From contig JASSKH010000004.1 in NCBI GenBank assembly GCA_031763025.1, positions 2,914,001-2,978,000 on the forward strand: DNA of 64,000 nt, written 5' to 3'. The notes below the pieces were generated by a model. The model searched no databases. It saw only the letters and a program-made list of their open reading frames with translations, and had not been told where the DNA came from. This document shows, one piece after another, positions 11,079 to 24,088 of this stretch. Positions within the stretch are counted from its first letter, which is position 1, and the number at the start of each line of letters is the position of its first letter. A program made the translations under genes and the position numbers. This DNA comes from Macrocystis pyrifera. Taxonomy: Eukaryota; Sar; Phaeophyceae; Laminariales; Laminariaceae.

Positions 11079-13600
11079 CGGCCTTGGAGAGCATCCTCTC
11101 GTCGGGTGGCGGCACCATCATACCGTGCCCATCAACAGGCGCCACGGTGACGATCGAGTTCAGCGTTCCGATCGCCTCCACCGCCACCGGATCCGTCTCC
11201 GGAAGCACCGTCACCTTTTCTGCAGCCGACCTCGAGGCTAACGCCTTGGTTTTCGATGTTCTACTGGAGGTGTGCGACCAGGCCCCCGGTGGCGGCGTCG
11301 TCGTGTCCGCGGATTACACCGACGACCAGGGCAACACTCCCGACCTGTCGATGATCACCGGCTTGGTCGTCGGAAACGACTTATGCGCGTCTCCTACACC
11401 AGTGCCTAGTAAGATGTCAATGGTGCCTACTCCATACCCCACGACGATGTCACGGGAGCCTACTCCAACGCCGAGCAAGATGTCACCCGAGCCTACTCCG
11501 TACCCCACCAAGATGACACCGGAGCCCACCCCATGCCCGACTAAGATGGCGCCGGAGCCTACCCGATGCCCAACCAGGAAGTACAAAACACACCCTAAGC
11601 GCGGCGAACACCTCAAGTGTGGCGCGCCCAAATACTCCAGGTACCTTGGCTGCTACTCGGATGAGCCTCAGCACCGTTCCCTCGATGGCCCCAGCTACAG
11701 GTCGGAGCACATGACGGCGCAGGTGAGGAAACACGGATAGTTCACGACTATCAAAAGGATGATTGCGATTTACCCAACTTGGTTATAGTTCTTGTGTTAC
11801 AACTGTTCGGCGGCAATTCGGAATTTTCACAAGGCTGTCGCTACAACTGACTAAAAACAACCATGTGAACGGAATATTCTAATCACAAGACAGGTTAGCA
11901 AATGCGGTAACTATGATTGGCGGGGCCCTCTGGGTTAACTGCAATTGCCTAAATGTGGCAGTACGCAGGAAACATTTGAGTTTGAGTGACTGCGCCGCTC
12001 TGCCACACTTACATATTTTGTTGTTGACGTTTTTGTTGCTGCCACAACCCAATGTAAGATACCTACGTAGACGCTTCCCGCGAGTACCCAGGTGCGCTAT
12101 TCTTGGGCGACATCCGCTAGTTGTGTATTTTTAGGTCGGCGATTGCCATATCAGAAGATAGCGTAATATTCTGATTGACTTACGTCACGCCCGCGAGGTA
12201 CGCCACGATAGGGGCGCATCTACTTGCTGTCTGAGGCCCCTCACATGAAGAGCTTTGTATTAATAGTAATTCAAACAGCGGCTATAAGAAACGTGTATAC
12301 TGAAACCTAAAAAGGACTCATGGCCTACGAGGTCGACATCGAAAAATAAAGTAGTAGAATACAGCATTGGGGTCCTCAGTGTTTACGAGACCCCCTCAGG
12401 CATCAGTCATGAGCCGGAAACAATTTGGCTGAACAATGCTAATCCATTTCGTATCACGGCGCCTGGCCTCGCTGAAGTACCGCCGGAGTGCAGTGCACGC
12501 CACGTCTACTCGCGGATAGCGAATTCCGCGATCGTATTACGTGTGGTGTCGCGAAGAGCGTGGGGCCAGGTAGCGATCGGCCCACGTGTGTAGTTGGTTG
12601 CGTGGTTCTTGCCCTGGTTATTTGACGTGTCTACTGCGTACACGTAGACAATGTATATGTCTGCTTGGGCATAGTTTGGTATTATCCGGCAACCCAGATC
12701 GTTCCGGGCGCTGATTTCCCAAACCTCAATATGTGTGCTTGCTCTTGGGTTTTTAAGATGTTGCTCTCATCCCACCGAAAGTTTGACGGTCAATGGTTTC
12801 ATTTATGTTTTTCACCCGGACTGGTTTTGAGTTTGCAAACAGCATGATAGGATATTGCCACCTACGTTTGTGGATCGTCGTGCACGTGAGGACGCACGGA
12901 TAACATAGAAGCCTCCCAACTAATAACAGGTGCAGAGGTCATTCCATATTTTCCTCTTCTCCGTGCAATGTTTCCTCAGATGTGCGCGGAGAACTGCAGT
13001 GGGTACGAGTACTTCGGCACGGCATACTCTTCAGGTGCGTCAAGTTTGCCTCTAACCAGCAATGATGAGACATGAGTATCTATGTCTATGATGGGACTCG
13101 TTTTTGTCGAAACATGCATGCTAGGGCAGCTCCTCCATGATAGCACTCATTATCTCGGGCATGCTACGGCGGGAGTAGCTCCTAATGTTTCTGGGGCTCT
13201 CCATTGGACTAGGTCATTCCCTCATTTAATGTTTCGCATGGAGAGAATCTTAATCCCGCAAATCCGGCGAACACCTCCAGGTCCTAGGTGCGCGACGATG
13301 CTTACGATGTTGGCTGTGTACATAGTTTACTATCACCATCAGTGAGAAATATCGGCAAGACGTTCTATCTTAGCCCGCATCAAACCTCCGCTCCTACGTT
13401 TTGACTCAAGCAACACTTGTTGCATTTTTTCGTCCGTTAATTATCGTGGCCTCGTTTCCACAGACTGCCACTGCGGTGACTGCAAACCTACCAACAAGCG
13501 GGGCAAGTGCGACTACGAGTACTCCGGAGACAAGTCGGAGGAGTGTGGGGGCGTTGCCCGCATGAGCGTCTATAAGTACGACAATTACGGGGGTTACTGA
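11079..13600 (+). CDS. Gene A second copy (probable assembly duplicate), partial
   Basis: Exons 11079-11722, 12980-13034 and 13464-13600 repeat the last three exons of gene A without visible base changes, including the Pro-Thr minisatellite (11390-11577). The vWA exon is missing, because the block starts inside intron 1. If the duplication were real this would be a headless gene; I think it is the same locus assembled twice. Splice sites and phases are as in gene A. Confidence 0.75.
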
Positions 13601-14161
13601 AGCCATGGACAGATGGTTGCGCCATTATCAACCAAATATCTATTGGGGTCGAATTCGCAACAACTCACTTCAGAGCGTGTGCATCGTCTGGTCGTAGGTG
13701 ATGATACCGAAAGAGCTATCCGCATAATTCATTGGACTTTCCTAGGTAAATAATGAGCTTGACGCCACGATCAGTGGCAAGGAGTCGAGCTGGGTACTGC
13801 TGTAGCTAGATATTATGTGCGTCGTTTATTTCTGGGTTGTGCCTAGTGGACGAAGATCACGATGTCCTTTCTTGACGGAGGCAGTATAAGCGTCTCCTAA
13901 GGCGGCAGTGCCGATCGAACTGCCCTACCTCCTGGGAACTTTCTGTACTAGTATACTATATTATAGATGGGTACGGGTGTGTTTCGTCTGATTCGCTAGA
14001 CCGGGGGCCGTCTGCGAGAAGCGTTGTCGGCAGGTCGTGACTGTGGAATGTGTAACATCGCGGAGCCTTCATAGGGCAGACGGGGGAGTAGGTTTTCAAC
14101 GCAAGGCTTGATCCTGACAGGGCCTCCTCCATAACCGAGGAAGTAGTCAACCAATGTATTA

Positions 14162-14266
14162 TTACGGGGGTCCATAGTTAACGGGACCAATTTTTGTTAG
14201 TAAAAATAGGCAAATATATAGGTTTTTATGTACACCATAGGTCCTGTTAACTATGTACCCCCGTAA
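14162..14266 (+). mobile_element. TA-flanked MITE, copy 1 (duplicate block)
   Basis: The same insertion as 5029-5134 seen in the second block, with small differences at its right end (CCCCCGTAATAGTAAT against CCCCCCGTAAGAGCAAT). Confidence 0.8.
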
Positions 14267-17200
14267 TAGTAATCCCATTATCTCATCAGTGCTCAACAAA
14301 TATTTTCGGTTCTGTGTGAGGTGCGTGAACAAATATTCTAAAACAAGAGTCGGCTTTCAGCTCAAGTCCAGTTAGAAGTCACGTTAAACGATACAGTAGG
14401 TGTTCCCCTGACCATGAAATACCTCCACAGCTGAGCACGGGTTCATAACAACATACGTTATACCAGTACGTATCGGAGGGGGGTGTCAAGTCGATGGTAG
14501 TCTACGTACTCTGTCGTTGCCTGTGTTGTCTCACACCAGGTTGGTTTCGTCGCCTGTTGCGTTGCGCTTATTCCTTTTGTGTTCTGTCAAATTTTGTCTC
14601 ATCGTTTTTTGTCTTTTCTTTTATGAACCACCAGCCCGGGCATATGACTACCAGCGGAAACACATATGGCTTTCGTTCCTCGTTCCCTAGGGATGCGGCT
14701 CCTCGGACGCATGTGTGGTTGATAATATCGACCATGATGTACGATTCCTTTTCTGTTGGGTCCTGGCGTTTGTATCATGTCTGTATTTCTGGAGTTGATT
14801 TGGTTTCCAAGTGATAATGTGGCATACCACAGCCGTAGTAAAGGTTCCCCTGAGTACTGGTAGTGTGGTACACGTAGCATCGTAGAGTAGGTTTTCTTCG
14901 ATCGAGAGGCTTTGGTGCCTGCCTGAATTGTGACGATGGCTGGTGCTGTATATTTCAGAGAAGTAAGCTTGGCTAAGCAGATAACGGCATCATCTTCATC
15001 ATCATCACCACCAGCGTCATCATCATTTTAGCGTACTGGTATTCGATAGGCGCACCTAATGCTGCCGAGCGGGTCGAGCACCTCGCGCTTGCCTCAATCA
15101 TGCATCTAAGCATGAGACTTCATGAAAATAAAGTCTAACCACCAACATCATTTTTTTTTCACTCTCAAATTAAACCGTTACGTGTCCCCTATGGCCGGTG
15201 GTAGCTGGTCTTGAGGGTCTAACTGGTGCCCTACGCACCACGAGTCGGATGTCCAAAACATTAAGTTTCCGTGAGGCGAGGCTTGCGCTCGGAGGGTCTG
15301 ACCGATGGAGCATCGCGAGGCTCTAGGAATACCAGTCATCCTGATATCGTCGTTCTTCTCTCCAGTCGTCCAATCGAACCCACGTTACACATGTTTCACA
15401 GGGTGACGCAAACCAACATTTCATATAGTACATGGCATGTGTGTTGAATGTATGACGTGTACGGTATGAGCATCCAATTTACATGATTAGTAGGGGCATA
15501 GGCGACAATCGCGCAAGAATATTCTGTGACGATGGTGGTCAACTCCAGCGTGCTCGAGTGATGCTCCAAAGTGCCCCGGGAATGAAGTGGTTCCCCCGTA
15601 ACCTCTTCGACACAAGTAGGGCCCTACGACAGCGGCCGTGTTCTGAGGAAGTTCTGATCGTCCGGCATTGTGCATCCCTTCGATGACATGCACACGTGTT
15701 TCGCTATATGTAATCACGGGGACTATATGTGCTGGTAAGACCTATATTTTCGTCCCCTGTCCCCCTGGCTAAATTGTACCAGACAGAGGAAGTGTGTGTG
15801 TTCTTCACATTAAACCGTTCTTCTACTCGTCGCCATCCAGCAAGCCCAGTGTCCGTGCTGATTCTTCACCCTAGAAAGACACGAGCTCGGTGGTCACAGA
15901 CTACGACACGGAGATAACACGCCGATGTGCATTAATAGGCTACGCAATACCATGCTTTCGCACTACTAATAGGTGCGGCCGACACAACATACATACATAC
16001 GCCAGCAACCAAAATACACCATAAAGAAAGAGAAACAACGAAGAAACCAAACCGAAAAAGAAAACGAGAAGAATCCCAAATAAATATATAAAATGGGAAG
16101 CCAAAGCTCAACCACATACCCCGAGCATGAGCCAAATGGACGGGCAAAGGGGAGGAAACGGCAAGGGAAAAGGGAAATACGCATCCCAGGGAACACTTAA
16201 CTAAATAAAAAGAGAAAGAATGAGTGGGCCAAAATACGCTCGTCACCCACCCACTATGTAGTACTTCTTTCATAAGGATAAGAATAGGAAGGGGAAAAGA
16301 TAAGAAAAAGTTAAGTCATGGAAAAAAATCAAAGCACCAAGCCAATAGATACCGAACGGCCGCGGCAGTTGGCGGTACGAGTAGCAACGAAACGTCCAAC
16401 CTATTAATCGGCCTGGTACCTTGCTACCCTGTCTGCCGTCTCTTTGCTACTCTCGTCTACCGCGGTTTCCCTTCTACTCCTCCCGCCCCCCCCCCTGCCC
16501 CCATACACTTGTACGGTGTTTTATTCTACCCCTCCTGCTGTTACCCCTCTCCCCGTTCCCTCTAACACTACCCGCAGCGGAAGCGCGGCGCTGTCTACTT
16601 AGCTTTGCCTCAGCCTCGTGCCACCTGCCCATGAACCGTTCAGCTGCTTCGAGGATTCCCCGGTACCACTTTCCCGTCAGTTTTGCTGCAGCGGGCCACA
16701 TTGCGGTCCCAACTCCAAAGACTAAGGGGGAGTCTTCCGTTGATCCCCCGGTAGCTTAGACCACTCTAAGGTCCTCAGCAATGGCCCGAGGCGAAGCCTT
16801 GAGCTGCCCGCCTGGTTTCGGGCTCTCCCCACCAACGAACGTCCCGAACATCAACCGACTGGGCAGTCGCCCCTCGTGTTGCAAAGTTGTGTGTTTGGCT
16901 CGCAAACAGTGATGTTTTTGGCTCGCAAAACAGTGATTTCTTGTTTTGTGCGAGAGTGTGTATGGATTCATGGTGCAACTCTCGACGAAAGGCTCCGTAC
17001 CGACCGGACGTATTTCCTGATGCTTCGTACTGCAACTGCGTTGTGTTTTGAGCCTCACTTTACTTTCGGAAGAAACATTCCATGTGCGCCGCACTGTATA
17101 TGCTTCTTTCACATATTTCATGGGGGGGCGGGGATCTGCAAAGGGGAATATGTTGCCAAAATAGGTTCATGAGCTTTTCAAATGATGCTCTGGAAATCGT

Positions 17201-18228
17201 TTCACGGGTCTCCAATCAAATAGGCTTTTGTTCGTGAACGTTTCCAACGCCTTCAGACCGACGAAGTTACACGTAGCTTTTCAGACGGTGTAAGGACGGG
17301 AGGGACACTGGAAGCCACGTTTATCGACATGTACCAGGTTTGATTTTTTGTGCTTGATACATGTGTTGCATCATGACACCACCCAATCGTTTCTCTTGTT
17401 CGCAGCAGGCCTTGCGAGCTGTCACGGGGTCATAAGCAATGATTGGCTGCTGATGGAAAGGCTTTCGGTCCAACCCAATCCGCGAAAACAGCAATCTCAC
17501 ACCACGCCACCAGCGATTCTGCCATGTATGCCCGCCGAAGACAGACGATTTTAGGCTGACCCATCTCTCACACACGGCTTAGACGATGGTGCATGACGTC
17601 GCGGAATTGGATCGCTGCTGTGACTTAGTAAGCCAGGAATCTTTGACCGCCTGCCGCTTTATTTTCGCAGGCTTTCGGTTTGGTGTTAAAGGAATCATTC
17701 CGTACCATGCGTGGTGGTTCCTTGATGGCAAGTTGAGGAGGTTTTTTCGAGCATCTGCGCTTATTGTGGATGGTCCCGCATCAACCACGACCGTTTTATA
17801 GAAATCGTACCCGCTCCAGGACAAAGCTCTTCGTGCCTGGATGGTTTCCGCTGATGACATCGGCGTGGGATTCCAGCCAACGTATTTTGTAATGCGTCCG
17901 CCTCAGTGGGCATGGTCGCTACGTTCGGCCTGTCTGTTGTCCACACCTCTCTTGCTTGCTCGGCCTTGGAGTCAGGGGGCGGTTGTGAACAAAACCCCTT
18001 GTTTTCGGTGCCTCCGCGATATGTTTGCGTGCCACACGTCGATAGAAGCCTATCGTGGTGGGCACGACCTACGTCACACCTGCACTCACACACTGACTGT
18101 AGAAAATATTGATACGTTTGTCGGGGCGTGCTTGAAGTTTATCTTGACGGACGCAAAACAACTAGGGATTCGAGTACGCAGCACTCGGTCCTGCACGCTT
18201 CACCCCGGTACACGTGTTCCGTTGACTA

Positions 18229-18337
18229 TTACGAGGGACCAAAGTAAGTAGGACAAAATACTGTTGGTCAAAATAGCTAAATATATATGTTTTTTTTTGT
18301 TTGTACCGTAGGTCCTATTTAATATGTTCCCCCGGAA
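18229..18337 (+). mobile_element. TA-flanked MITE, copy 2 (duplicate block)
   Basis: The same insertion as 9105-9211, with two extra T in the central homopolymer. Confidence 0.75.
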
Positions 18338-19813
18338 TAGTTACCTCTTGACATATTCGATCGGGTATACGTACTCGTAACGACCGTGCATACCTCGGGT
18401 ACGGTCTATCTCGCAGCAGCCTATGCAGTTTGTATTGCCTCCTCTTCACATCCATGGTACGGCTACCCGAGGCAAGGCGAGTCCTGATGATCACTTGAAG
18501 CACACACGCGCCAGCTACTACGTACGCTGTTACATGTGCGAATAGTCACTCTATCAAAGTCCCATGCCGGCGCTGCGTTTTCCGTGTCCACTTTGGGCTC
18601 TATATTCCGACCAGCTCACAGCTCCGTCTATTAGAAAGGAGCACGTGAACGCTCCTAAGTCCCAAGTCTGGATGGTGTTTTGAAGCTCGCCCTCTCGATC
18701 GGGTGATGTTATTGTGTTTTGGTTGCGTTAAACGCAAGATATGGGGAGGATGGATCTCTTGATGCTCTTGCGCCTCAAGCCAGATTTTCGTGACAAAGCC
18801 TGCGGAAGCGTGTGCACTCCTCTTCCAAATGTAACCGTCCGCACTGGACGAATGTAAAACGAACACCCTTAGGCGTCCAGGATTGATCCTTGCAACGCTC
18901 GGAGCGCTCCATCGAAAAGGACAACAAGCCTGGCGCGATCGCAGTTTGGAAGGTCCACGACTCTTGGTCCTCCTTTCATCCACGACTTTGCTGTGTTGTG
19001 TTCCCCGCAGAGGTCGCTGGGCATGACAAACCTATGTTGTCTAGAACTTCTCTACCTTTCACTGGTGTTGCTGTAGAGACGTAATGTCGCCCAGGGGGTG
19101 CGACTCGCTCTCTCTCCACTAGTACACCATCATGTATGTTCTCGAAAAGGGTGGCGTCCTCTCGGCCCTGCGTTCAGACTACCGAACGAATTTTCACTGA
19201 GCAGACCGACCTGGGAAGTTCACGGGAACTCAGAGTTAGGAGGGAAAAAAATCGCCGAAAACAATTGAAGAAATCCGAAACAAGCAGAACTTAAGGCGAC
19301 CCACCGACAAAACTCGATGTCGCAGCCGAAATGGGTGAAGCTGGGAACATTGTCAGGTGACCTGGCATCTCCTGGCGACCATACCGCTACCATCGCGACC
19401 CCACCTCCAGGCAGGAAACAAGGGTAGAGAGAAAGAGAAAGAGGCCACGGAACAAACCTTTCCTGTTCAAAACAAACGCTTAGCACACGACACCGAGGTG
19501 GTGCTGGTCGAGAGAAACGAAACGTTGCGAGATAAAAGCCCAAGCGAAGACAAAGACTGGATAATGGCTTGTTTCGTACTTTATCGACGGAGGTAGTCCT
19601 GTGGTACCGCCGTTGTCGTGCTTTCCGGGAGTTCGCCCGACATATACAACACTACAAACTAAACAGAATCTACACCATCGAGAACAGGATCGCCGCCCGC
19701 GAAGGCTGAACAACACTTCGTGAACAAGAAACGAGAAAGAAAGAAACAATTAGACAAGGCTAATGCGCACGAAATCAAAGGAAAGCAAATCGAAACCGGA
19801 CCAGACCAGGCAG

Positions 19814-19984
19814 GCCAAACCAAAATAGACTAAAATAAACCAGACAAAGCCAAGCCAAACCAAACCAAACCAAACCAAACTATACCGAACCCAAACCAAA
19901 CAGAACCAAACCATGGCTATCCCACACCAACATAAGGAACGAAAAACGCCTAAACCGAACCAAATCAAACGAAACCGAACCAAA
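19814..19984. repeat. AACCA-type low-complexity tract
   Basis: A degenerate pentanucleotide array of ACCAAACCAAACCAAACC type. It is not a recognised telomere unit, and antisense ORFs in it are low complexity. Confidence 0.75.
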
Positions 19985-22130
19985 ATGTAATTTCACGCAT
20001 GCGCATTAGTTGGCAATACGAGTAGTGTAGACAGATTCACTTACCAGTGTCTACTACTTTGATCCCCTGCCTTTCGTGTATTCTCCGGGTCCTCCAACAT
20101 TTGTTCGCCAACAGCACCGAATAACAAGTGTGATAAGATAACACGGACCCTCGAACGACCCTTTTACGTGTTTGTTTCGACGACGGGGATAGTACAACCG
20201 CCGAGCGATGGGTCTACGAACATACAGCGAGGCGATCTTGCAAACGCCACCGGTGTTTCGTTGTGTGTGCCCCTAGTGGGTTGGCGAAGATGATCGCTTA
20301 AATTCGTCTCAGGATGGAGAAAAAAATCGCTGAAATTCATCCCAGGGTGTGTGTGTGTTTTCTTACCATCAGGTTTGTACGGTGCGAATCGCAGTTAGGC
20401 TTATTTATAACTGGAAACACTACATCTGATTTGCACTTGCTTGGCCTGTTGTTGCTTGATCTGGTGTAAGAGATATCATCGACAATTAACGTTGGGGAGT
20501 TCAATAGGGCAGACGAGCCATGTTTGTGGCCAGCAGAGTGGTTTGTCGATAGCAACGCCACAAACGTGTCACGGTGAGTGAGCAGGCTGTCCGGCCAGGT
20601 GAAACCAAGAAATTGAATGAACCCGCAGAAAGAGAATGAGCGTAGTGAACTTCAATTGAAATCACAGGCTCGCGTATCGTATCATATGTACCTCCTCGTA
20701 TGCCTTAAGACAGATGAAACCATTCTCGGGAGATTCCCAAGCATTGTTGCCATGATACTGGCACAGCCTCTCTAGAGCAGCCCGCGATAATCACCGTTGG
20801 GGGCATATGCAGAAAGAAGATCGGTCGCCCACTGATGCATCGTGCGGTAGGGGTACCACGTTTTGGCCACACCATTTCTTGCCGACAAGACTCGTCAACT
20901 GACGAAGTACCCAACGTCGTTAGAACACCCGCAATATTCAACCGTTATAGCGATATACCTAAGCTAGGGAATTGCCGGTCGGGTTGTCCTCTCCTTTCGT
21001 TTCAGAGCTTATTCTATGTGAGGTATAGTTCTCATTAAGGGAGGAGCCTCGATGCGTATCTGGTACACTGTATCGTAGCACGGCTCCACTGACGCGTGCT
21101 CCGATTGCCTTCTAGAGGTAGCGCCTAATGTTTCTGGCGCTCCTCACTCCAGAAGCCTTCTATCTCACCCGAAAAACGGGCCAAACCTTAATCAAGATGA
21201 GCAACTCCATAGCCAAGGCTTACAAAGAACGAGAGTGGAAGACGTAAACGATATTTGAACGGTTTTTGGGGGTTGTTGAGTGCTCTTTCCGTAGTGTTCA
21301 GCAAGGGACCCGGATACAGGCAGGGGCCTGGACCCCAACAGGATTTGTGTCGGGGCGATGAGGCTGCGCCAGAGCTACAGTGCACTTTGGTTTTAGGCAC
21401 TGCGCGCAAGGCACATGTTTCATTCAGGGGTAGTGTAAGTCAACATAAGATAACGTCAAAAACGCGAACAAACTGTATGGTGATACAGGAGTGTACAGAA
21501 TGCTGCTACTCTTGCGCTGTCCTCCTTCCTATCTGGAGCGCACGTTTCGATCAGTTTCAGTCGCAATATTAGGCGTTTTGATGGGGTGTACGTACCTTGT
21601 CAATAGCCTGAAGTTCTTGCTTGTCCCTCAGCCAACAAAGATGTACTGGCAGGACCAGTGCACTGCCAGTGTTCAATGGCCCGGAAGCGAGCCCTACGAA
21701 ACTTCCTTTCACGTGTAGCTCAAGCGCAATCCGTTTACAAACTGCATGTGTAGATCGGCGGTAGGATGACAGGCGTAATTTGAAAGGTTAGCACATGCCA
21801 AATCGTATTATAACACCAATTTCGACACACATGTGGAAACGTCGATATCAGGATACGAAGCACAAGTTAGATCGGATCAACAACGCTTCCTCAAAGCCGT
21901 AAATCACGTCGCCTACGCGGCAGAGAAACCCGGCACGCACATTGGTATAATCTACCATCTGTAAATGAGCGCCATCAAAAAGTATTCGATGTTTTCCCTC
22001 GTATAATGGGTACAGTTATTGGGTCCGCGATATACCCTATGTAACCTGTCTCGCTGGCTTGCGTTGTTCAAATGTTTCCAAGTGAACTCGTTTGTGGTAC
22101 TGCTATTGTTTTCCAGGGGTTGTAACTGGC
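19985..22130. other. Gene-poor stretch
   Basis: Only short frames without recognisable domains. Near 21120 a short segment (CCTAATGTTTCTGG) resembles 4049-4062, suggesting a small shared repeat. I see no supported gene. Confidence 0.4.
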
Positions 22131-22134
22131 CGAT

Positions 22135-22366
22135 TGCGAGGGCAGGGCCGAGCCGGGCCGGGCCGGGTCAAGAAAAATGAATATATATTAACAGAGCCAG
22201 CATGTAATGGCTGAACCGAGCCGTGGCCCATCCCCTCTAACATTGATGACTCGGGCCGGGGGTACGGTCTAACCGAAATGAAGTTGATAGGCCTAAACGG
22301 GCCGCGGTGCATCAAAAACAACAGTGATACGACGGGCCAGGCCAAATCCCGGGCCGGATCACAGTG
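22135..22366. repeat. GGGCC-rich cluster
   Basis: Contains GAGCCGGGCCGGGCCGGG near 22152 and further CGGGCCGGGGG, GGGCCGCGG and CCCGGGCCGG stretches, in an otherwise AT-richer area. It could form stable structures or be the end of an unrecognised repeat. Confidence 0.45.
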
Positions 22367-23593
22367 CCTCCCCATTACGACCTGAGACGTTTTTTAAAAG
22401 GATCCAAGCATGTTTGGCTACGAAGACCGGTGCGGTGTGCCAAACAAAAAATTAACAATAATTTACCGTGAGTGAGCATCTAGCCCGGCTGGAAGAAACC
22501 GGGAAATGGGATCAAGTACTCGCGGACGAAAAAGGTACAACTTGAAAATATCGCTCGGCTTTCACAGATGTGATATTGCATGCATCTGCCCTATATTGGT
22601 ACCTAAGATAGAACTACACGCCAGAGGAAACTCCCAAATAAGCGTAGGCTTCACGCTGCTCTATTATTATGAGTGTTCGCTTTTCCGCAATAATGGTCCT
22701 CTGAAGTCGTTCCTCCATGCATGTGCAGAAGTAGGCTTCGTCACCCCCTATCCCCATATCAACCTTAGATCAAGTTTATGAATAATTTAGCCGAAGCGAA
22801 GCTGTGTAGAGGACGACGTTAGGGTCCAGATGCACCCTTGAACGGACGCAACATGTATACTTGTGTATGCGTATTGCAAAGCACCTCAAGACACTTGAAG
22901 ATGTCCACATATAGAAGGGTCATCAGAAGAAGTACGTCATAAACATCGTATTACCATCGAAGAGAAAATGCCAACTTTAAGTCGTGACGATATGTTTCCT
23001 CGAAGAACAATGAGAGTAGGTGGACAGGCTGCACGCGTCGTATTCCCTGTTTTTTGTCCTGACCCGTGCTTTCCAGATTTGTCGCACTCAATACACCTCC
23101 TTATTAGTTGCTAGACGGGATCCCGTCTGGTCTATTTCGCCTGTGGCACGCGCAATTCGCTCTCCGCACTGAAGTTAGGAATCGAACTTTTGACTTTCAG
23201 CTCCTTCAAGGCGCGGCAACGCCTGTCAGGTACCTGATACGTACCAAAATATAACCCCTGCCGTCTCGCGATGCGAACACTTACCAGTAATACTATTCGT
23301 ATACCCCCGCTGCCATATCATGCCCATTGGTCACGACGTAAAGGCCAAAGCGATGAAACCCTATGCTCCGTCGGTAATCGCCTCGTTGCTCGGGAAGCGG
23401 ACCGGCAATATGAATATCACACACATGCTGCCTGGCCACGACCATGCACTTTCGTACGTTCCAGTAGTTTCATGAAGCGTTGTGCCTAGTGCACACACCC
23501 GCAGATGTTGTATTCACCAGCACTCACAGCGTGGTTTCCGAACGGATCACGCCTGTGGGGACTGGCACCCCTTGTTGGACACAGACCAGCATG

Positions 23594-24088
23594 TTATTGG
23601 TAGTTTCCCCAAGACGGGAGCGCAGTACCAAAACGGTTGACGGGACACCTTACCGAACCCGCAGGACATCTCCAGTCGGTGAATTTGTTTCTCCAATCGT
23701 CGTACAATACAGTGGGTATAGTAGAATATGTTTTGCTCACCCGCCCCCGCCCGAACCACGCTATCACCGTTGAATATTTACCCGGTCTTAGCCGCCCCTC
23801 CATATCATCAGAGAGGGTTTGGTGCCACCCACGATCAGAAGAAGATCCCGTCAAGCGAACTGGATATTTGTGCACATTCTTCGGCAACGCCTCCGGGTAC
23901 CACATCTGCATTGCGAGCGATACGTTAACTCGGCCAGCGCAAACGACGATTCGCCAGGTAGGTCTGTTGGAAGTGTTTAGTTGGTGTACTGCCGCTGCAC
24001 CGCTGGCGGCGGCCAGAATAGCGCTTATGAGTAACCTGGTGCTTTGACAGCTTGTCTCATCGTTTCCGGTGCTACAGTATATATACAC
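23594..24088 (-). CDS. Hypothetical ORF, 164 codons
   Basis: An open frame with an Ala-rich hydrophobic segment near residues 22-35 and no recognised domain. A frame of 136 codons overlaps it on the other strand, so at least one is chance. No splice context or homology can be judged by eye. Confidence 0.15.
   Translation of the reverse strand: MYIYCSTGNDETSCQSTRLLISAILAAASGAAAVHQLNTSNRPTWRIVVCAGRVNVSLAMQMWYPEALPKNVHKYPVRLTGSSSDRGWHQTLSDDMEGRLRPGKYSTVIAWFGRGRVSKTYSTIPTVLYDDWRNKFTDWRCPAGSVRCPVNRFGTALPSWGNYQ

Larger units (their letters stand above)
10005..19030. repeat. Duplicated block, copy 2 (starts at assembly gap)
   Basis: This copy begins at the equivalent of base 876 and ends at the equivalent of base 9904. 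Because both breakpoints coincide with the gap edges, it is most simply the overlapping end of the next contig, or the other haplotype, rather than a tandem duplication. Its MITEs, microsatellite and gene exons are the same as those in copy 1. Confidence 0.95.

Noticed and set aside
876-19030. Recent biological tandem duplication of a wall-protein locus
   Set aside because: Both breakpoints coincide with the assembly gap, which is better explained by unmerged overlapping contigs.
19814-19984. Interstitial telomere repeat
   Set aside because: The unit is AACCA-like and degenerate; it does not match TTAGGG or TTTAGGG types.
23155-23215. tRNA on the minus strand (GTTCGATTCC B-box match)
   Set aside because: Flanking bases do not form T, anticodon or acceptor stems.
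23594-24088. Pair of long overlapping frames on opposite strands as genes
   Set aside because: No domains, splice context or second evidence; kept only as a low-confidence hypothetical on one strand.
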